A stretch of 64,000 nucleotides of DNA, taken from NCBI RefSeq assembly GCF_024181725.1, contig NZ_CP028908.1, positions 4,763,501-4,827,500 of the forward strand. The letters are read 5' to 3'. A program made the translations under genes and the position numbers. Every line of letters begins with the position of its first letter. Position 1 is the stretch's first letter. Below are positions 47,901 to 57,265 of this stretch, piece after piece. The stretch comes from Bradyrhizobium sp. WD16 (GTDB lineage Bacteria > Pseudomonadota > Alphaproteobacteria > Rhizobiales > Xanthobacteraceae). The notes under the pieces are model-generated. The model had not been told where the DNA came from and did no database searches. It was given only the letters and a program-made list of their open reading frames with translations.

Positions 47901-48036
47901 TCATCGGGAAATCGACGTTGGGCAGGCTCGCCACCGGCAGGTTGAGGTAGGCCACCGCGCCGACCAGGAACAGCCCGATCGCCAGCAGCGTCGTGCCCAC
48001 CGGCCTGCGGATGAAGGGCTCGGAGAAGGACATCAC
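44935..48036 (-). CDS. RND multidrug efflux pump, second subunit (MdtC-like)
   Basis: A 1033-residue inner-membrane proton-driven pump. It has 12 membrane helices with two large periplasmic loops. The proton-relay acidic pair is in GFVVDDAIVMIENMYRNLEEG, helix 1 starts FIRRPVGTTLLAIGLFLVG, and the end IIGGLVISQILTLYTTPVIYLL is typical. It overlaps the first pump gene by ATGA, as in mdtB-mdtC, whose products form a mixed trimer in E. coli. Substrate is unknown. Confidence 0.92.
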   Translation of the reverse strand: MMSFSEPFIRRPVGTTLLAIGLFLVGAVAYLNLPVASLPNVDFPMIRVSASRPGADPSVMAATVAAPLERRLGEIAGVDQITSVNSLGTTSIQVQFAIGRSVDRAARDVQAAINASLGDLPTDLPTLPTFRKANPAAAPVFILALTSKTMSAGAIYDVADTVLAQRLAQVPGVGEVTVSGADQPAVRVQLHPMLLAKAGISTEDVRTALVNANAIGPVGTFEGGRQAETISVNRQMRTAAEFGAIVIKSSNGSFVRLADVATVIDGSRNSRSVAWFNKQPAVLIQITKQGDANVIDTVDRIKALLPELEQWVPAGLDIAVVTDRTGTIRASVADMQWTLGATVVLVMAVVLIFLRRLTPTVAAGVSVPLALAGTCAGMWLAGFSIDNLSLMALAISVGFVVDDAIVMIENMYRNLEEGLAPFQAALLGARQIGFTVLSISLSLIAAFTPLILMEGLVGRLLREFSLTLTFAILVSTVVSLTITPMICAHYIKRPTAPDATWYDRLSERALGATVRFYERSLRAVLGFPFQTLIVFFATIALTIVLYAKLPKGYFPSDDSGFIFGATRASADTSFQAMLQLQQRVVDVVMADPAVEGAGSIVGGSGGPMGGGANHGTVFINLKPLAARGVPTQIVIDRMRRELVRIPGIRLFMVAAQDIRAGGRQSDSEYQYTLSSDDLSLLQKWGPIVAKRMETVEGITDISADSDPGGLQLALTIDRNTAASLGVDVQDIDNALNNAFSQRQVSTVYTQRNQYKVVLEVNPALQEDPGDLDHIYVAGNNGAQVPLSAVVHRTRGLAPLAVYHSGPYPSTTVSFNLLPNVPLETATAAIRLAVAELHMPEGIRGDLQGNAADSQKTAGRQPLLILGALVAVYIVLGVLYESLAHPLTIISTLPPAGLGALLALQVTGTPLTVIAFIGIILLIGIVKKNGIMIVDFALDGERRRGLSSDEAIFEACIARFRPIIMTTMAALLAAVPLVVATGPGTELRRPLGITIIGGLVISQILTLYTTPVIYLLIDRLRRRRAAAPHAAPAE

Positions 48037-51000
48037 TGCATGCCTTCGCTGACGCCGGCGATCGGCGTCGGCGGTTCCGGCACCGGCGGCAGCGCCCGTT
48101 CGAAGCGGCGGTTGATGCGGTCGAGCGCCAGGTAGATCACCGGCGTCGTGTAGAGCGTCAGCAGCTGGCTGAGCAGCAGGCCGCCGATGATGGAGATGCC
48201 GAGCGGAAAGCGCAGCTCGGCGCCGGTGCCGCTTTCCACCGCCAGCGGCAGCGCGCCGAACAGCGCCGCCAGGGTCGTCATCATGATCGGACGGAAGCGC
48301 AGCAGGCAGGCCTGAACGATCGCGTCATAGGGCGACAGGCCCTGGCTGCGCTCGGCGTCGAGCGCGAAATCGATCATCATGATCGCGTTCTTCTTGACGA
48401 TGCCCATCAAGAGGATGATGCCGATCAGCCCGATCACCGAAAGGTCCTGGCCGAACGCCATCAAGGCGAGGATGGCGCCGACGCCGGCCGACGGCAGCGT
48501 CGAGAGAATGGTGATCGGATGGATGTAGCTCTCGTAGAGCACGCCCAGCACGATGTAGATGGTCACCACCGCGGCGAGGATCAGCCAGGGCTGGCCGGCG
48601 AGCGCCCGGGAGAATTCCGCGGCGTCGCCGGAATAGAGCCCGGTGACGCTGCCCGGCATCCCGATCCGGGCCTCGGCCTGCGCGACCGCGGCGACACCCT
48701 CGCCGAGTGCGACGCCCGGCGCCAGATTGAAGCTGAGCGTCGCCGCCGGGAATTGCGCCTGATGGGAGATCGCCAGCGGCGCCGTGGTTCGTTCGAGCGT
48801 GGCGATCGCCGCAATCGGCACCTGGGCGCCGTTGGCGCCGGGCACATAGAGCCGCGACAGCACGCCGGGATCGCGCTGGTCCTGCGGCAGCGCCTCGAGC
48901 ACGACGCGGTACTGATTGGCCTGGCCGTAGATGGTCGAGACCTGGCGCTGGCTGAAAGCGTCGTTGAGGGTGTCGGTGACCGACTGCAGCGACACCCCGA
49001 GCTGCCCGGCGCGCTGGCGGTCGACGTCGAGCGCGGCGCGCAGGCCGCCCTCCTGCGCCTCCGACGAGACGTCCCTGAACAGGGGATTGCGCCGCAATTC
49101 CTGGACGAGGCGGTCGGACCAGGTGGCGACGTCGGCGGCGCTGCTCGCGGTCAGCGTATATTGGTACTGCGAGCGGCTGGCGCGGGTGCTGATCTGGATG
49201 TCCTGCACCGGCTGGAAATAGACCGCCATACCGGGAATGCCGGCGATCCGGCCTTTCAGGCGCTCGGTGATGACGCTGACATCCGCGGCCCGCTCGCCGC
49301 GCGGCCGCAAGGTGATGACGATGCGCCCGACATTGGGCGTCGGATTGACCGAACCCGCGCCGATCACCGAGACGACGCCGGTGACGTCGGGATCGGCCCT
49401 GATCGCGGCAGCGACCTTGGTCTGGCGCTGCTGCATCTCGGCGAAGGAGACGTCGGGCCCGGCTTCGGTGACCGCGGTGATCGAGGCGGTGTCCTGCAGC
49501 GGCAGGAAGCCTTTCGGGGCGAGGGCATAGAGCGCGAGGGTCGCCGCCAGAGTGGCGAAGGTCACGACCAGCGTCGCGCGCTGGCGTCGCAGCACCCACA
49601 GCAGCGAACGGTGATAGGACGCGGCGCTGCGGTCGATGAAGCCGCTGATGGCGGCGAGCCCCGGGATCGCCCATTCGTCTTCGTGGCGCCTGAGCAGCCG
49701 CGAGCACATCATCGGCGTCAGCGTCAGGGACACGATCGCCGAGGTCACCACGGCGATGGTCAGCGTCAGGGCGAATTCGCGGAACATGCGGCCGACGAGG
49801 CCGGACATGAACAGCAGCGGAATGAACACCGCGATCAGCGATACGGTGAGCGAGATTACGGTGAAACCGATCTCGCGGGCGCCGCGCAGCGCCGCCTCCA
49901 TGGCGCTCTCGCCGTTCTCCATGTGACGGACGATGTTCTCGATCATGACGATGGCGTCGTCGACGACGAAGCCGGTGCCGATGGTCAGCGCCATCAGCGA
50001 CAGGTTGTCGAGACTGAAGCCGGCGAACCACATCACCCCGAAGCTGGTGATCAGCGATAGCGGCAGCGCCACGCCGGCGATCACCGTGGCGCGGAAGGAG
50101 CGCAGGAACAGCAGCACCACCAGGGTGACGAGGGCGACGCTGAGCAGCAGCGTGAACTGCACGTCGTGAACCGAGGCGCGGATGGTGACGGTGCGGTCGC
50201 TCACCACCGTGAGCTTGACGCCGGCGGGAATGGCGCGCTGCAGCCGCGGCAGTTCGTTGCGGATCTGCTGGACGACGTCGATGACGTTGGCGCCGGGCTG
50301 GCGCTGAATGTCGATGATCACCGCCGGTGTGCCCTGGTACCAGCCGCCGGTCCGATCGTTCTCCAGGCCGTCGATGATGGTGGCGACGTCGCCGATGGTG
50401 ACGGGACTGCTGTTGCGATAGGCGATGATGATCGGCCGGTAGGCGTCGGCGGCGGTGATCTGGTCGTTGGCGGCGATGGTGTAGGCCTGCTGGGCGCCAT
50501 CGAGCGAGCCCTTCGGGCCGGAGACATTGGCGTTGGCGATGGCCTGGCGCAGATCCTCGAGCCCGATGCCGTAGGCGGCGAGCCGGGCGAGATCGGCCTG
50601 GATGCGCACCGCGGGCTTCAGGCCGCCGAGCACCGCAACCCGCCCCACCCCGCTGATCTGAGCGAGGCGCTGCGCCAGCATGGTGTCGGCAAGATCGCTC
50701 ATCGACCGCAGCGAGGTGGTCTCGGAGGTCAGCGCCAGGGTCAGCACCGGCGCGTCGGCGGGGTTCACCTTGGCGTAGGTCGGCGGATACGGCAGATTCT
50801 TCGGCAGCACGCCGGCGGCGGCATTGATCGCCGCCTGGACGTCCTGGGTGGCGCCGTCGATGTCGCGGTTGAGGTCGAACTGCAGCGAGATCTGGCTGAC
50901 GCCGAAGGAACTCGTCGAGGTCATCACCGCCAGCGACGGGATCTGGCCGAGCTGGCGCTCCAGCGGCGCCGTGATCAGCGAGGCGGCGACGTCGGGGCTG

Positions 51001-51161
51001 GCGCCGGGCAGCTGCGTCGTCACCTGGACCGTGGGAAAGTCGACCTGGGGCAGCGCCGAGACCGGCAGCGCCCAATAGCCGAGCAGTCCGCCGATCAGCA
51101 GGGCCACGCCGAGCAGCGAGGTCGCGATCGGGCGGCTGATGAATGGCTCGGAAACGCTCAT
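48033..51161 (-). CDS. RND multidrug efflux pump, first subunit (MdtB-like)
   Basis: A 1042-residue RND pump with the same layout as its partner: helix 1 FISRPIATSLLGVALLIGG, the proton-relay GFVVDDAIVMIENIVRHMENG, and the LTLYTTPVIYLALDRINRR end. The start at 51161 follows the adaptor stop by 16 bases. The two pump genes share family but are diverged, in line with heteromultimer pumps such as MdtBC. It uses the proton gradient to expel toxic compounds through adaptor and outer channel. Confidence 0.93.
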   Translation of the reverse strand: MSVSEPFISRPIATSLLGVALLIGGLLGYWALPVSALPQVDFPTVQVTTQLPGASPDVAASLITAPLERQLGQIPSLAVMTSTSSFGVSQISLQFDLNRDIDGATQDVQAAINAAAGVLPKNLPYPPTYAKVNPADAPVLTLALTSETTSLRSMSDLADTMLAQRLAQISGVGRVAVLGGLKPAVRIQADLARLAAYGIGLEDLRQAIANANVSGPKGSLDGAQQAYTIAANDQITAADAYRPIIIAYRNSSPVTIGDVATIIDGLENDRTGGWYQGTPAVIIDIQRQPGANVIDVVQQIRNELPRLQRAIPAGVKLTVVSDRTVTIRASVHDVQFTLLLSVALVTLVVLLFLRSFRATVIAGVALPLSLITSFGVMWFAGFSLDNLSLMALTIGTGFVVDDAIVMIENIVRHMENGESAMEAALRGAREIGFTVISLTVSLIAVFIPLLFMSGLVGRMFREFALTLTIAVVTSAIVSLTLTPMMCSRLLRRHEDEWAIPGLAAISGFIDRSAASYHRSLLWVLRRQRATLVVTFATLAATLALYALAPKGFLPLQDTASITAVTEAGPDVSFAEMQQRQTKVAAAIRADPDVTGVVSVIGAGSVNPTPNVGRIVITLRPRGERAADVSVITERLKGRIAGIPGMAVYFQPVQDIQISTRASRSQYQYTLTASSAADVATWSDRLVQELRRNPLFRDVSSEAQEGGLRAALDVDRQRAGQLGVSLQSVTDTLNDAFSQRQVSTIYGQANQYRVVLEALPQDQRDPGVLSRLYVPGANGAQVPIAAIATLERTTAPLAISHQAQFPAATLSFNLAPGVALGEGVAAVAQAEARIGMPGSVTGLYSGDAAEFSRALAGQPWLILAAVVTIYIVLGVLYESYIHPITILSTLPSAGVGAILALMAFGQDLSVIGLIGIILLMGIVKKNAIMMIDFALDAERSQGLSPYDAIVQACLLRFRPIMMTTLAALFGALPLAVESGTGAELRFPLGISIIGGLLLSQLLTLYTTPVIYLALDRINRRFERALPPVPEPPTPIAGVSEGMQ

Positions 51162-51177
51162 GGCGCGTTTCTCCGTG

Positions 51178-52551
51178 TCATTGCGGCGGCCGCCCGCCGG
51201 TGGCCCCGCCCGGCCCGTTGCGATTGCCCTTGTCGGCGGCCGGGGCCGCGGCCGTCGGCCCGGCTTTTTGCGCGCCATTCTTCGAGCCCTGGGCCCCCGG
51301 GCCGCGCCGCCGCGGCGCAAGATCCGGCGCGATCGTCTGATCGGCCGAGCCGACCGCAACCTTGGCGCCTTCGGAGAGATTGGCAAAGCCGGTGGTGACC
51401 ACGCGATCATTGACCGTCAGCCCGTTGCCGATCACCGCGTCGGTCTCGTTCTGCTGGATGACGCTCACCGCATGCGCGGTCACGATATTGTCCGCGCCGA
51501 TGACGTAGCTGAAGGTGCCGGCGGGCCCGCGCTGGACCGCGGAGGTCGGCACCACCAGGGCCTTGTCCAGGGTCTCGACCTTGAGGCGGACATTGACGAA
51601 CTGGCCGGGCCAGAGCTGGCGGCTGGCGTTGGGGAATTCGGCCTTCAACTTCACCGTGCCGGTGGTGGAATCGACCTGGTTGTCGATGCTTCTGAGTTCG
51701 CCGCTATCGATCACGGTGCGGCCGTCATTGCCGAACACGTCGACCGCGAGTGCGTGCGCCGCCGCCGCGGCGTTGACGCGTCCGACCTGCTGCTGCGGCA
51801 GGCTGAACCAGACCGAGATCGGCTCCATCTGGGTGATGATGACGATGCCGGTCGAATCCGAGGCGTGGACGATATTGCCGGCATCGACCTGGCGCAGGCC
51901 GGTGCGGCCGGACAACGGCGCCGTGATCCTGGTGTAGCCGAGCGTCGCCTTGGCATTGTCGATGGCGGCCTGGTCGGAATTCACCTGGGCTTCGTATTGC
52001 GCGACCAGCGCCTTCTGGGTGTCGGCCTGCTGGGTCGAGCCGGCGTGCGCCGTGGCGAGTTGCTGGTAGCGCGTGAGGTCGATGCGGGCATTGGCGAGCA
52101 GCGCTTCGTCCTGGGCCTTCTTGGCGACGGCCTGGTCGTACTGCGCCCGGTAGATTACCGGGTCGATTTCGGCGAGCACGTCGCCGGCCTTGACGTCCTG
52201 GCCTTCCTTGAAATTCACCGACACCAGCCGGCCGTCGACCTGGGCGCGCACGGTGACGGTGTTGAGCGCACGCACGGTGCCGACGCCGTCGAGATAGACC
52301 GGCACGTCCTCGATCCGCGGCGTCGCCGCGAGCACCGGCACCGCGATGTCCGCCCGGCCGGCGGGCGTTCCGAACGGACCGCCCTGCCGCGCCGGCTGTC
52401 CGGAGTTCTGCATCGCCGACCAGCCGATATAGCCGAGCCCGGCCAGGATCAGCGCCGTGACGGCGAGCGAGACCACGCGCCGGCGCGCTCGCGCCAGCAT
52501 GCCGGTCCGCGCCGGCACATCGGTCTTGGTGGGATCGGGCTTAAAGAGCAT
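51178..52551 (-). CDS. RND efflux adaptor (MdtA-like membrane-fusion protein)
   Basis: A 457-residue periplasmic adaptor. It has an N-terminal membrane anchor (RVVSLAVTALILAGLGYIGW), a lipoyl domain half near VRAQVDGRLVSVNFKEGQDV, a coiled-coil hairpin (residues ~125-190), a second lipoyl half with APLSGRTGLRQVDAGNIVH and a beta-barrel. The C-terminal 40 residues are low complexity (RRRGPGAQGSKNGAQK). It overlaps the outer-membrane factor gene by 11 bases. Confidence 0.92.
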   Translation of the reverse strand: MLFKPDPTKTDVPARTGMLARARRRVVSLAVTALILAGLGYIGWSAMQNSGQPARQGGPFGTPAGRADIAVPVLAATPRIEDVPVYLDGVGTVRALNTVTVRAQVDGRLVSVNFKEGQDVKAGDVLAEIDPVIYRAQYDQAVAKKAQDEALLANARIDLTRYQQLATAHAGSTQQADTQKALVAQYEAQVNSDQAAIDNAKATLGYTRITAPLSGRTGLRQVDAGNIVHASDSTGIVIITQMEPISVWFSLPQQQVGRVNAAAAAHALAVDVFGNDGRTVIDSGELRSIDNQVDSTTGTVKLKAEFPNASRQLWPGQFVNVRLKVETLDKALVVPTSAVQRGPAGTFSYVIGADNIVTAHAVSVIQQNETDAVIGNGLTVNDRVVTTGFANLSEGAKVAVGSADQTIAPDLAPRRRGPGAQGSKNGAQKAGPTAAAPAADKGNRNGPGGATGGRPPQ

Positions 52552-54064
52552 CGGCGGGCCTTTCGGTCGCCGGCAGCCATCCGCCGCCGAGCGCCTGGTA
52601 GAGGCTGATGACCGCCTGGAAGCGCGCAAGCTGGGCCTGCGCCAGGGCGTCCTCCGCCTGGAATAGCGTGAGTTGGGTGTTGAGCAACGTCACGATGTCG
52701 ATAGTGCCGGCGCGCAGGCGCTGGTCCGACAGATCGAAGGCCCGCCGCGAGGCGGCGGTCTGGGCCTGCTGGAGGCGCAGGCGGATGGCGGTCTGGCGGA
52801 CGGCGTTGAGAGCATTGTCGACATCGGCGAAGGCCGAGACCACGGTCTTGCGGTAGGTCTGCAGCAGTTCGTCCTGCCGCGCCCGCTGATAATCGAAATT
52901 GGCCAGGATGCGGCCGCCGTCGAAGATCGGCTGGGTGGCGCCGGCGGCGATGTTGTAGAAAACGGCGTTGGGCGTGAACAGCGCCGCGAGGGCCGCGCTC
53001 TGATAGCCGCCCTGGCCGGTGAGTTGAATGCTCGGGAAGAATTGGGCGCGGGCATTGCCGACATTGGCAGTCTGCGACGCCAGCTGCGCCTCCTGGCGGC
53101 GGATGTCGGGCCGCTGGGTCAGGAGTTCGGAGGGCAGCCCGGGCGTGACCCGCGGCAGCGCGAGGCGGATGAGCGAACCGCCATCGACCCGCAGGCTTTC
53201 CGGCGGCCGCGACACCAGCGTTGCCAGGGCGTTGACGTTCTGTGCCAGGGTCTGGCGCAGCGGCGGCACCGAGGCTTTCTGGCTGAGAAGAACGCTCTCC
53301 TGCTGAGCGAGATCGAGGTCGGTGCTGGTCCCCGCCTCCACCCGCGTCTTGATCGCGTCGTAGATGCGCTGGGCGCTGGCGATGTTGCGGTTGGCGATGC
53401 GGATGCGGTCCTGGGTCGACAGCACCTGGAAATAGGCATTGGCGACGCCCGCATAAGTGGTGAGCGCGACGACGTCCCGATCGAAGCGGTTGGCGTTGGC
53501 GGTCTCTTCCGCCGCCAGCGTGGCATCGCGGTTCTTGCCCCAGAAGTCGATTTCGTAGCTGGCGCTGAGCGAGGCCGAATAGGTCGTGATCTCGCGCCCG
53601 GCGCTGGTCAGGCCGGTGCTGGTGCTGGTGATGCTGGCGCTGGAGGACTTGGAGTGCTGCACCTGGCCGTTGCCGCTCAGGGTCGGCAGCAGCGCGGCGC
53701 CGGCGCTGCGCGCCAGGGCATCGGCCTGGATGATCCGCGCCGTCGCAGCCGCGATGTCGAGATTGACCGTCTGGGCCTCCTCGATCAGTGCGGTGAGCTC
53801 GGGCGACTTGAAGCCCCGCCACCAGTCGAGCGACGGCACCGCGGTTTCCGGCGCCTTGCCGGCTTCCTTGTAGCGCAGGGGCACATCGAGGGCGGGATCG
53901 GGCAGGTCCGCCTGCAACAGGCAGCCGCCATTGAGCAGGGCAACCCCGAGCGCGACGACGACACCGATCGTCGTCCGCCCGGCGCGGTCATGGCCCGTGA
54001 CAAGCTGCCGCGGGCAATGAGCCTCCTTGTCGACGACAGGCGCGCCGGCGTTCACGCAGCCCAC
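52541..54064 (-). CDS. Outer membrane efflux lipoprotein (NodT/OprM-like)
   Basis: A 507-residue outer-membrane factor. A lipobox LLNGGC puts the lipidated Cys at residue 48, and the preceding hydrophobic stretch (IGVVVALGVALLNGG) is the signal. The 47-residue leader from ATG 54064 is long for a lipoprotein, but no better in-frame start was found. Two repeated OEP domains follow, with YEIDFWGKNRDATLAAEE and TQPIFDGGRILANFDYQRAR. It is the first gene of the operon and gives the outer channel for the two RND pumps. Confidence 0.88.
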   Translation of the reverse strand: MGCVNAGAPVVDKEAHCPRQLVTGHDRAGRTTIGVVVALGVALLNGGCLLQADLPDPALDVPLRYKEAGKAPETAVPSLDWWRGFKSPELTALIEEAQTVNLDIAAATARIIQADALARSAGAALLPTLSGNGQVQHSKSSSASITSTSTGLTSAGREITTYSASLSASYEIDFWGKNRDATLAAEETANANRFDRDVVALTTYAGVANAYFQVLSTQDRIRIANRNIASAQRIYDAIKTRVEAGTSTDLDLAQQESVLLSQKASVPPLRQTLAQNVNALATLVSRPPESLRVDGGSLIRLALPRVTPGLPSELLTQRPDIRRQEAQLASQTANVGNARAQFFPSIQLTGQGGYQSAALAALFTPNAVFYNIAAGATQPIFDGGRILANFDYQRARQDELLQTYRKTVVSAFADVDNALNAVRQTAIRLRLQQAQTAASRRAFDLSDQRLRAGTIDIVTLLNTQLTLFQAEDALAQAQLARFQAVISLYQALGGGWLPATERPADAL

Positions 54065-54847
54065 CGAACGGCGTCCTGCCGGTGCCTCGGGGCTTGGTTC
54101 CTGGTGGCGCCGAAGTCGCTCGGTCCGGCCGCGATATTCATGTTTTTGTTCATGTTTCCAAAAATGTCCGATCGTCTATTGTAGCCGCGGGCGCACGCCG
54201 CGGACAGTCATTCCGGTGCCGTTGTCCCGTGTCGGAAGGATGGCGGACGGCGCCGCCGCTCCAACGTTCTCACGCATAAATGGCCGCTGTGCCGGCATGA
54301 CTTCGCTCAGCGTGCACTGCCACGGCGATCGCCGGCTTACATAAATTAAATTTAATCCGGATCGAGCGTGTCCCCTTCGGCACACTAGTGCGGTGGATCT
54401 GACGCTCGTTTCAGCATTGCAGCGCGTTCTTCAAACGCGCGTCAGATCCAAAACCGCACTAGAATCATATTGATGCTAGTGGCCTTTTGTTTCCAACGTT
54501 CGTATTCCTTTGCAGCAGGCGCTTCTACGAACGTTGGAAACGGGACACTAGGTCTCGGCATCGTTTGAGTCGGCGATGCGCGATCAGTTCAGGGTTGATT
54601 CGCCCACAGCTGCGATGGGATTGGCAGCCCCGAATCAGCTCTGTGCCGCGACGAGAGGCCTTGCGTCTTCGGGGCAAAGGCGCGAGGCTCGTGCGCCGCG
54701 AGCGGGCTGCTAGGGGTCTGGGTCGGTCCGCTCGGTCGCTGTGCTCGGGCGCTGCGCTGGTGTCAACGAAGCGGTGTCCACGAAGAGCGCGACAGCCTGG
54801 CTGTGAAGAATCCGGACCGCTGACTGCAACAGGATGTACGGATCCTA
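54065..54847. other. Divergent intergenic region with double-hairpin repeat
   Basis: This 783-base gap separates the efflux operon and the cyclopropane synthase gene. It contains one complete double-hairpin repeat (54385-54551). An AT-richer stretch (acataaattaaatttaatcc, 54340-54359) before it could contain a promoter. No credible coding frame was found. Confidence 0.6.
54385..54551. repeat. Double-hairpin repeat, complete copy with unrelated stems
   Basis: A 167-base element with the same plan as 5299-5466. Hairpin 1 (54385-54462, 78 bases) has ends ctagtgcgg and ccgcactag, stem ggatctgacgc pairing with gcgtcagatcc, and unpaired aaaa on the right. A 13-base spacer (54463-54475) follows. 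Hairpin 2 (54476-54551, 76 bases) has ends ctagtggcc and gggacactag, with the exact 15-base stem tttccaacgttcgta (54490-54504) pairing with 54526-54540 and a T-rich bulge on the left. The inner stems do not resemble those of the other copy. Confidence 0.85.
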
Positions 54848-56077
54848 ATGCACAAGCCCGTCGTTCTCACCCCTGACAACGTCGATCACTCCCTGCACGA
54901 TCTGCCCCGCCTCACCCGCCTGGCGCTCGGCTTCGCCTCGCGGCTGCGGCGCGGCACCCTCGACGTCACCCTGCCCGACGGCCGCCGGGTCCGGTTCGGC
55001 GGACTGGAGCCGGGGCCCGCTGCGGTCATGACCATTCACGACCATGCCTTTGCGTGGCGCCTGCTCAACGGCGGCGACATCGGCATCGCCGAGGCCTATC
55101 TGCGTCGCGAATGGGACACGCCTGACCTGACCGAATTCCTCTATCTATTCTGCGTCAATCACGACCTGATTCAGGTCATGCTCGGCAGCAAGCCGCTGCT
55201 GCGCTTCGTGCAGACGGTGCGGCACTGGTTCAATCGCAACACCCGCCGGCAGGCGCGGCGCAACATCTACGCCCATTACGACATCGGCAATGCCTTCTAT
55301 TCGGCCTGGCTCGATCCGAGCATGACCTATTCGTCGGCGCTGTTCGAGGATCAGGCCGCCGATCTCACCGCCGCCCAGCACAACAAGTACCGGCGCCTCG
55401 CCGAGGCGATCAATCTGAAGCCGGAGCACCGCCTCCTCGAGATCGGCTGCGGCTGGGGCGGCTTCGCCGAATTCGTGGCGAAGCATTTCGGCAGCCGTGT
55501 CGTCGGCCTGACCATCAGCCGCCAGCAGTTCGATTTCGCCCGCCGCCGCGTCCACGACGCCGGGCTTGCCGAGCGGGTGGAGATTCGGCTGCAGGACTAT
55601 CGTGACGAGACCGGCCATTACGACCGGATCGCCTCGATCGAAATGATCGAGGCCGTGGGCGAGCAGTTCTGGCCGAACTATTTCACGCAACTGCGCGAGC
55701 GCCTGCTGCCCGGCGGCTTCGCCGGCATCCAGGCCATCACCATCCAGGACCGGCTGTTCGAGACCTATCGCAAGGAGGTGGACTTCATCCAGCGCTACGT
55801 CTTCCCTGGCGGCATGCTGCCATCGCCGAAGATTCTTGCCTCGCTGGGCGAGCGGTTCGGGCTGCCGGTGATCCGCGAGCGGGTCTTTGGCCTGGATTAT
55901 GCGCGGACATTGGCGACCTGGCGCGACAATTTCCGCGCGGCCTGGCCCAGTCTCACGCCGCTCGGCTTCGATGACCGGTTCCGCCGGCTCTGGGAATATT
56001 ATCTCGCCTACTGCGAGGCGGGCTTCCGGTCGGGCAATATCGACGTCCGGCAGGTGATCTTCGCCAAATCGGCCTGA
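54848..56077 (+). CDS. Cyclopropane-fatty-acyl-phospholipid synthase family
   Basis: A 409-residue SAM-dependent methyltransferase that adds a methylene group across double bonds of membrane lipids. It has HYDIGNAFYSAWLDPSMTYS, the SAM-binding LLEIGCGWGGFAEFVAKHFG, GLTISRQQFDFARRR and YDRIASIEMIEAVGEQFW, and ends with the C-terminal YLAYCEAGFRSGNIDVRQ typical of CfaS relatives. Some members act on other lipids, so the substrate is by family. It lies upstream of a cysteine synthase gene, 122 bases apart. Confidence 0.9.
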   Translation: MHKPVVLTPDNVDHSLHDLPRLTRLALGFASRLRRGTLDVTLPDGRRVRFGGLEPGPAAVMTIHDHAFAWRLLNGGDIGIAEAYLRREWDTPDLTEFLYLFCVNHDLIQVMLGSKPLLRFVQTVRHWFNRNTRRQARRNIYAHYDIGNAFYSAWLDPSMTYSSALFEDQAADLTAAQHNKYRRLAEAINLKPEHRLLEIGCGWGGFAEFVAKHFGSRVVGLTISRQQFDFARRRVHDAGLAERVEIRLQDYRDETGHYDRIASIEMIEAVGEQFWPNYFTQLRERLLPGGFAGIQAITIQDRLFETYRKEVDFIQRYVFPGGMLPSPKILASLGERFGLPVIRERVFGLDYARTLATWRDNFRAAWPSLTPLGFDDRFRRLWEYYLAYCEAGFRSGNIDVRQVIFAKSA

Positions 56078-56199
56078 GCGACCGGGCAATCCTGACGGCC
56101 GCGCAAGGTTTTTAATTCTGGTCGAAATGCTTTAGGCTCGGCCTTCCTTCGAACCAGCGCCGTCGCCTCTCGCGGCGGCGGCCAACCTTGCGTAACGCC

Positions 56200-57231
56200 A
56201 TGCCCATTCACAACGGTGTCGTCGAAGCCATCGGCAATACCCCGCTGATCACGCTCAAGCACGCCTCGGCTGCGACCGGCTGCCGGATCCTCGGCAAGGC
56301 CGAATTCATGAATCCCGGCCAGTCGGTCAAGGATCGCGCCGCGCTCTTCATCATCCGCGACGCGGTCAAGCGCGGCACCCTCAAGCCCGGTGGCGTGATC
56401 GTCGAAGGCACGGCGGGCAATACCGGCATCGGCATCGCGCTGGTCGCCAATGCCCTCGGTTTCCGCACCGTCATCGTCATCCCGGAAACCCAGAGCCAGG
56501 AAAAGAAGGACATGCTGCGGCTGTGCGGCGCCGAGCTGGTCGAGGTGCCGGCGGTGCCCTATGCCAATCCGAACAACTACGTGAAACTGTCCGGGCGGCT
56601 CGCCGAGCAACTGGCGAAGACCGAGCCCAATGGCGCGATCTGGGCCAACCAGTTCGACAACGTCGCCAACCGGCAGGCCCATATCGAGACCACCGCCCCG
56701 GAAATCTGGGCCCAAACCGAGGGCAAGATCGACGGCTTCGTCTGCTCGGTCGGCTCCGGCGGCACGCTGGCCGGCGTCTCCATGGGACTGAAGGCGAAGA
56801 ACCCCGACGTCCGGATTGCGCTGGCCGACCCGCTCGGATCGGCGCTGTTTTCCTACTACACGACCGGCACCCTCAAGTCGGAAGGCTCGTCGATCACCGA
56901 AGGCATCGGCCAGGGCCGGGTCACAGCCAACCTGGACGGCGCCACCGTCGACGCCGCCTATCAGATCCCCGACAGCGAAGCCGTGCCGCTGATCTATGAT
57001 CTCCTCCTCAAGGAGGGGCTCTGCCTCGGCGGCTCGACCGGCATCAATGTCGCCGGCGCCATCCGGATGGCGAAGGATCTCGGCCCGGGGCATACCATCG
57101 TCACCGTGCTGTGCGACTACGGCACGCGCTACCAGTCGAAGCTGTTCAATCCGGATTTCATGCGCTCCAAGCAACTGCCCGTTCCGGAGTGGCTGGAGCG
57201 GCACAGCACTGTGAGCGTGCCCTTCGCCTGA
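56200..57231 (+). CDS. Cysteine synthase (CysK family)
   Basis: A 343-residue PLP enzyme that makes cysteine from O-acetylserine and sulfide. It has AIGNTPLITL, the PLP Lys in NPGQSVKDRAALFII, EGTAGNTGIGIALVA for substrate binding, and the phosphate-binding GSGGTLAGVS. The C-terminal region LGGSTGINVAGAI is typical. An in-frame TTG 12 bases upstream is possible, but ATG 56200 gives the usual start. It is on the longer end of the family, about 343 against 310-330 residues. Confidence 0.92.
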   Translation: MPIHNGVVEAIGNTPLITLKHASAATGCRILGKAEFMNPGQSVKDRAALFIIRDAVKRGTLKPGGVIVEGTAGNTGIGIALVANALGFRTVIVIPETQSQEKKDMLRLCGAELVEVPAVPYANPNNYVKLSGRLAEQLAKTEPNGAIWANQFDNVANRQAHIETTAPEIWAQTEGKIDGFVCSVGSGGTLAGVSMGLKAKNPDVRIALADPLGSALFSYYTTGTLKSEGSSITEGIGQGRVTANLDGATVDAAYQIPDSEAVPLIYDLLLKEGLCLGGSTGINVAGAIRMAKDLGPGHTIVTVLCDYGTRYQSKLFNPDFMRSKQLPVPEWLERHSTVSVPFA

Positions 57232-57265
57232 TCTTCACCTGCAAGCTGCCGCTGTGGAAAGCCAG

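Noticed and set aside
43804..48135. A 1443-codon open frame on the plus strand opposite the RND pump gene
   Set aside because: Same reason: complementary-frame composition and no domain, while the minus-strand pump is certain.
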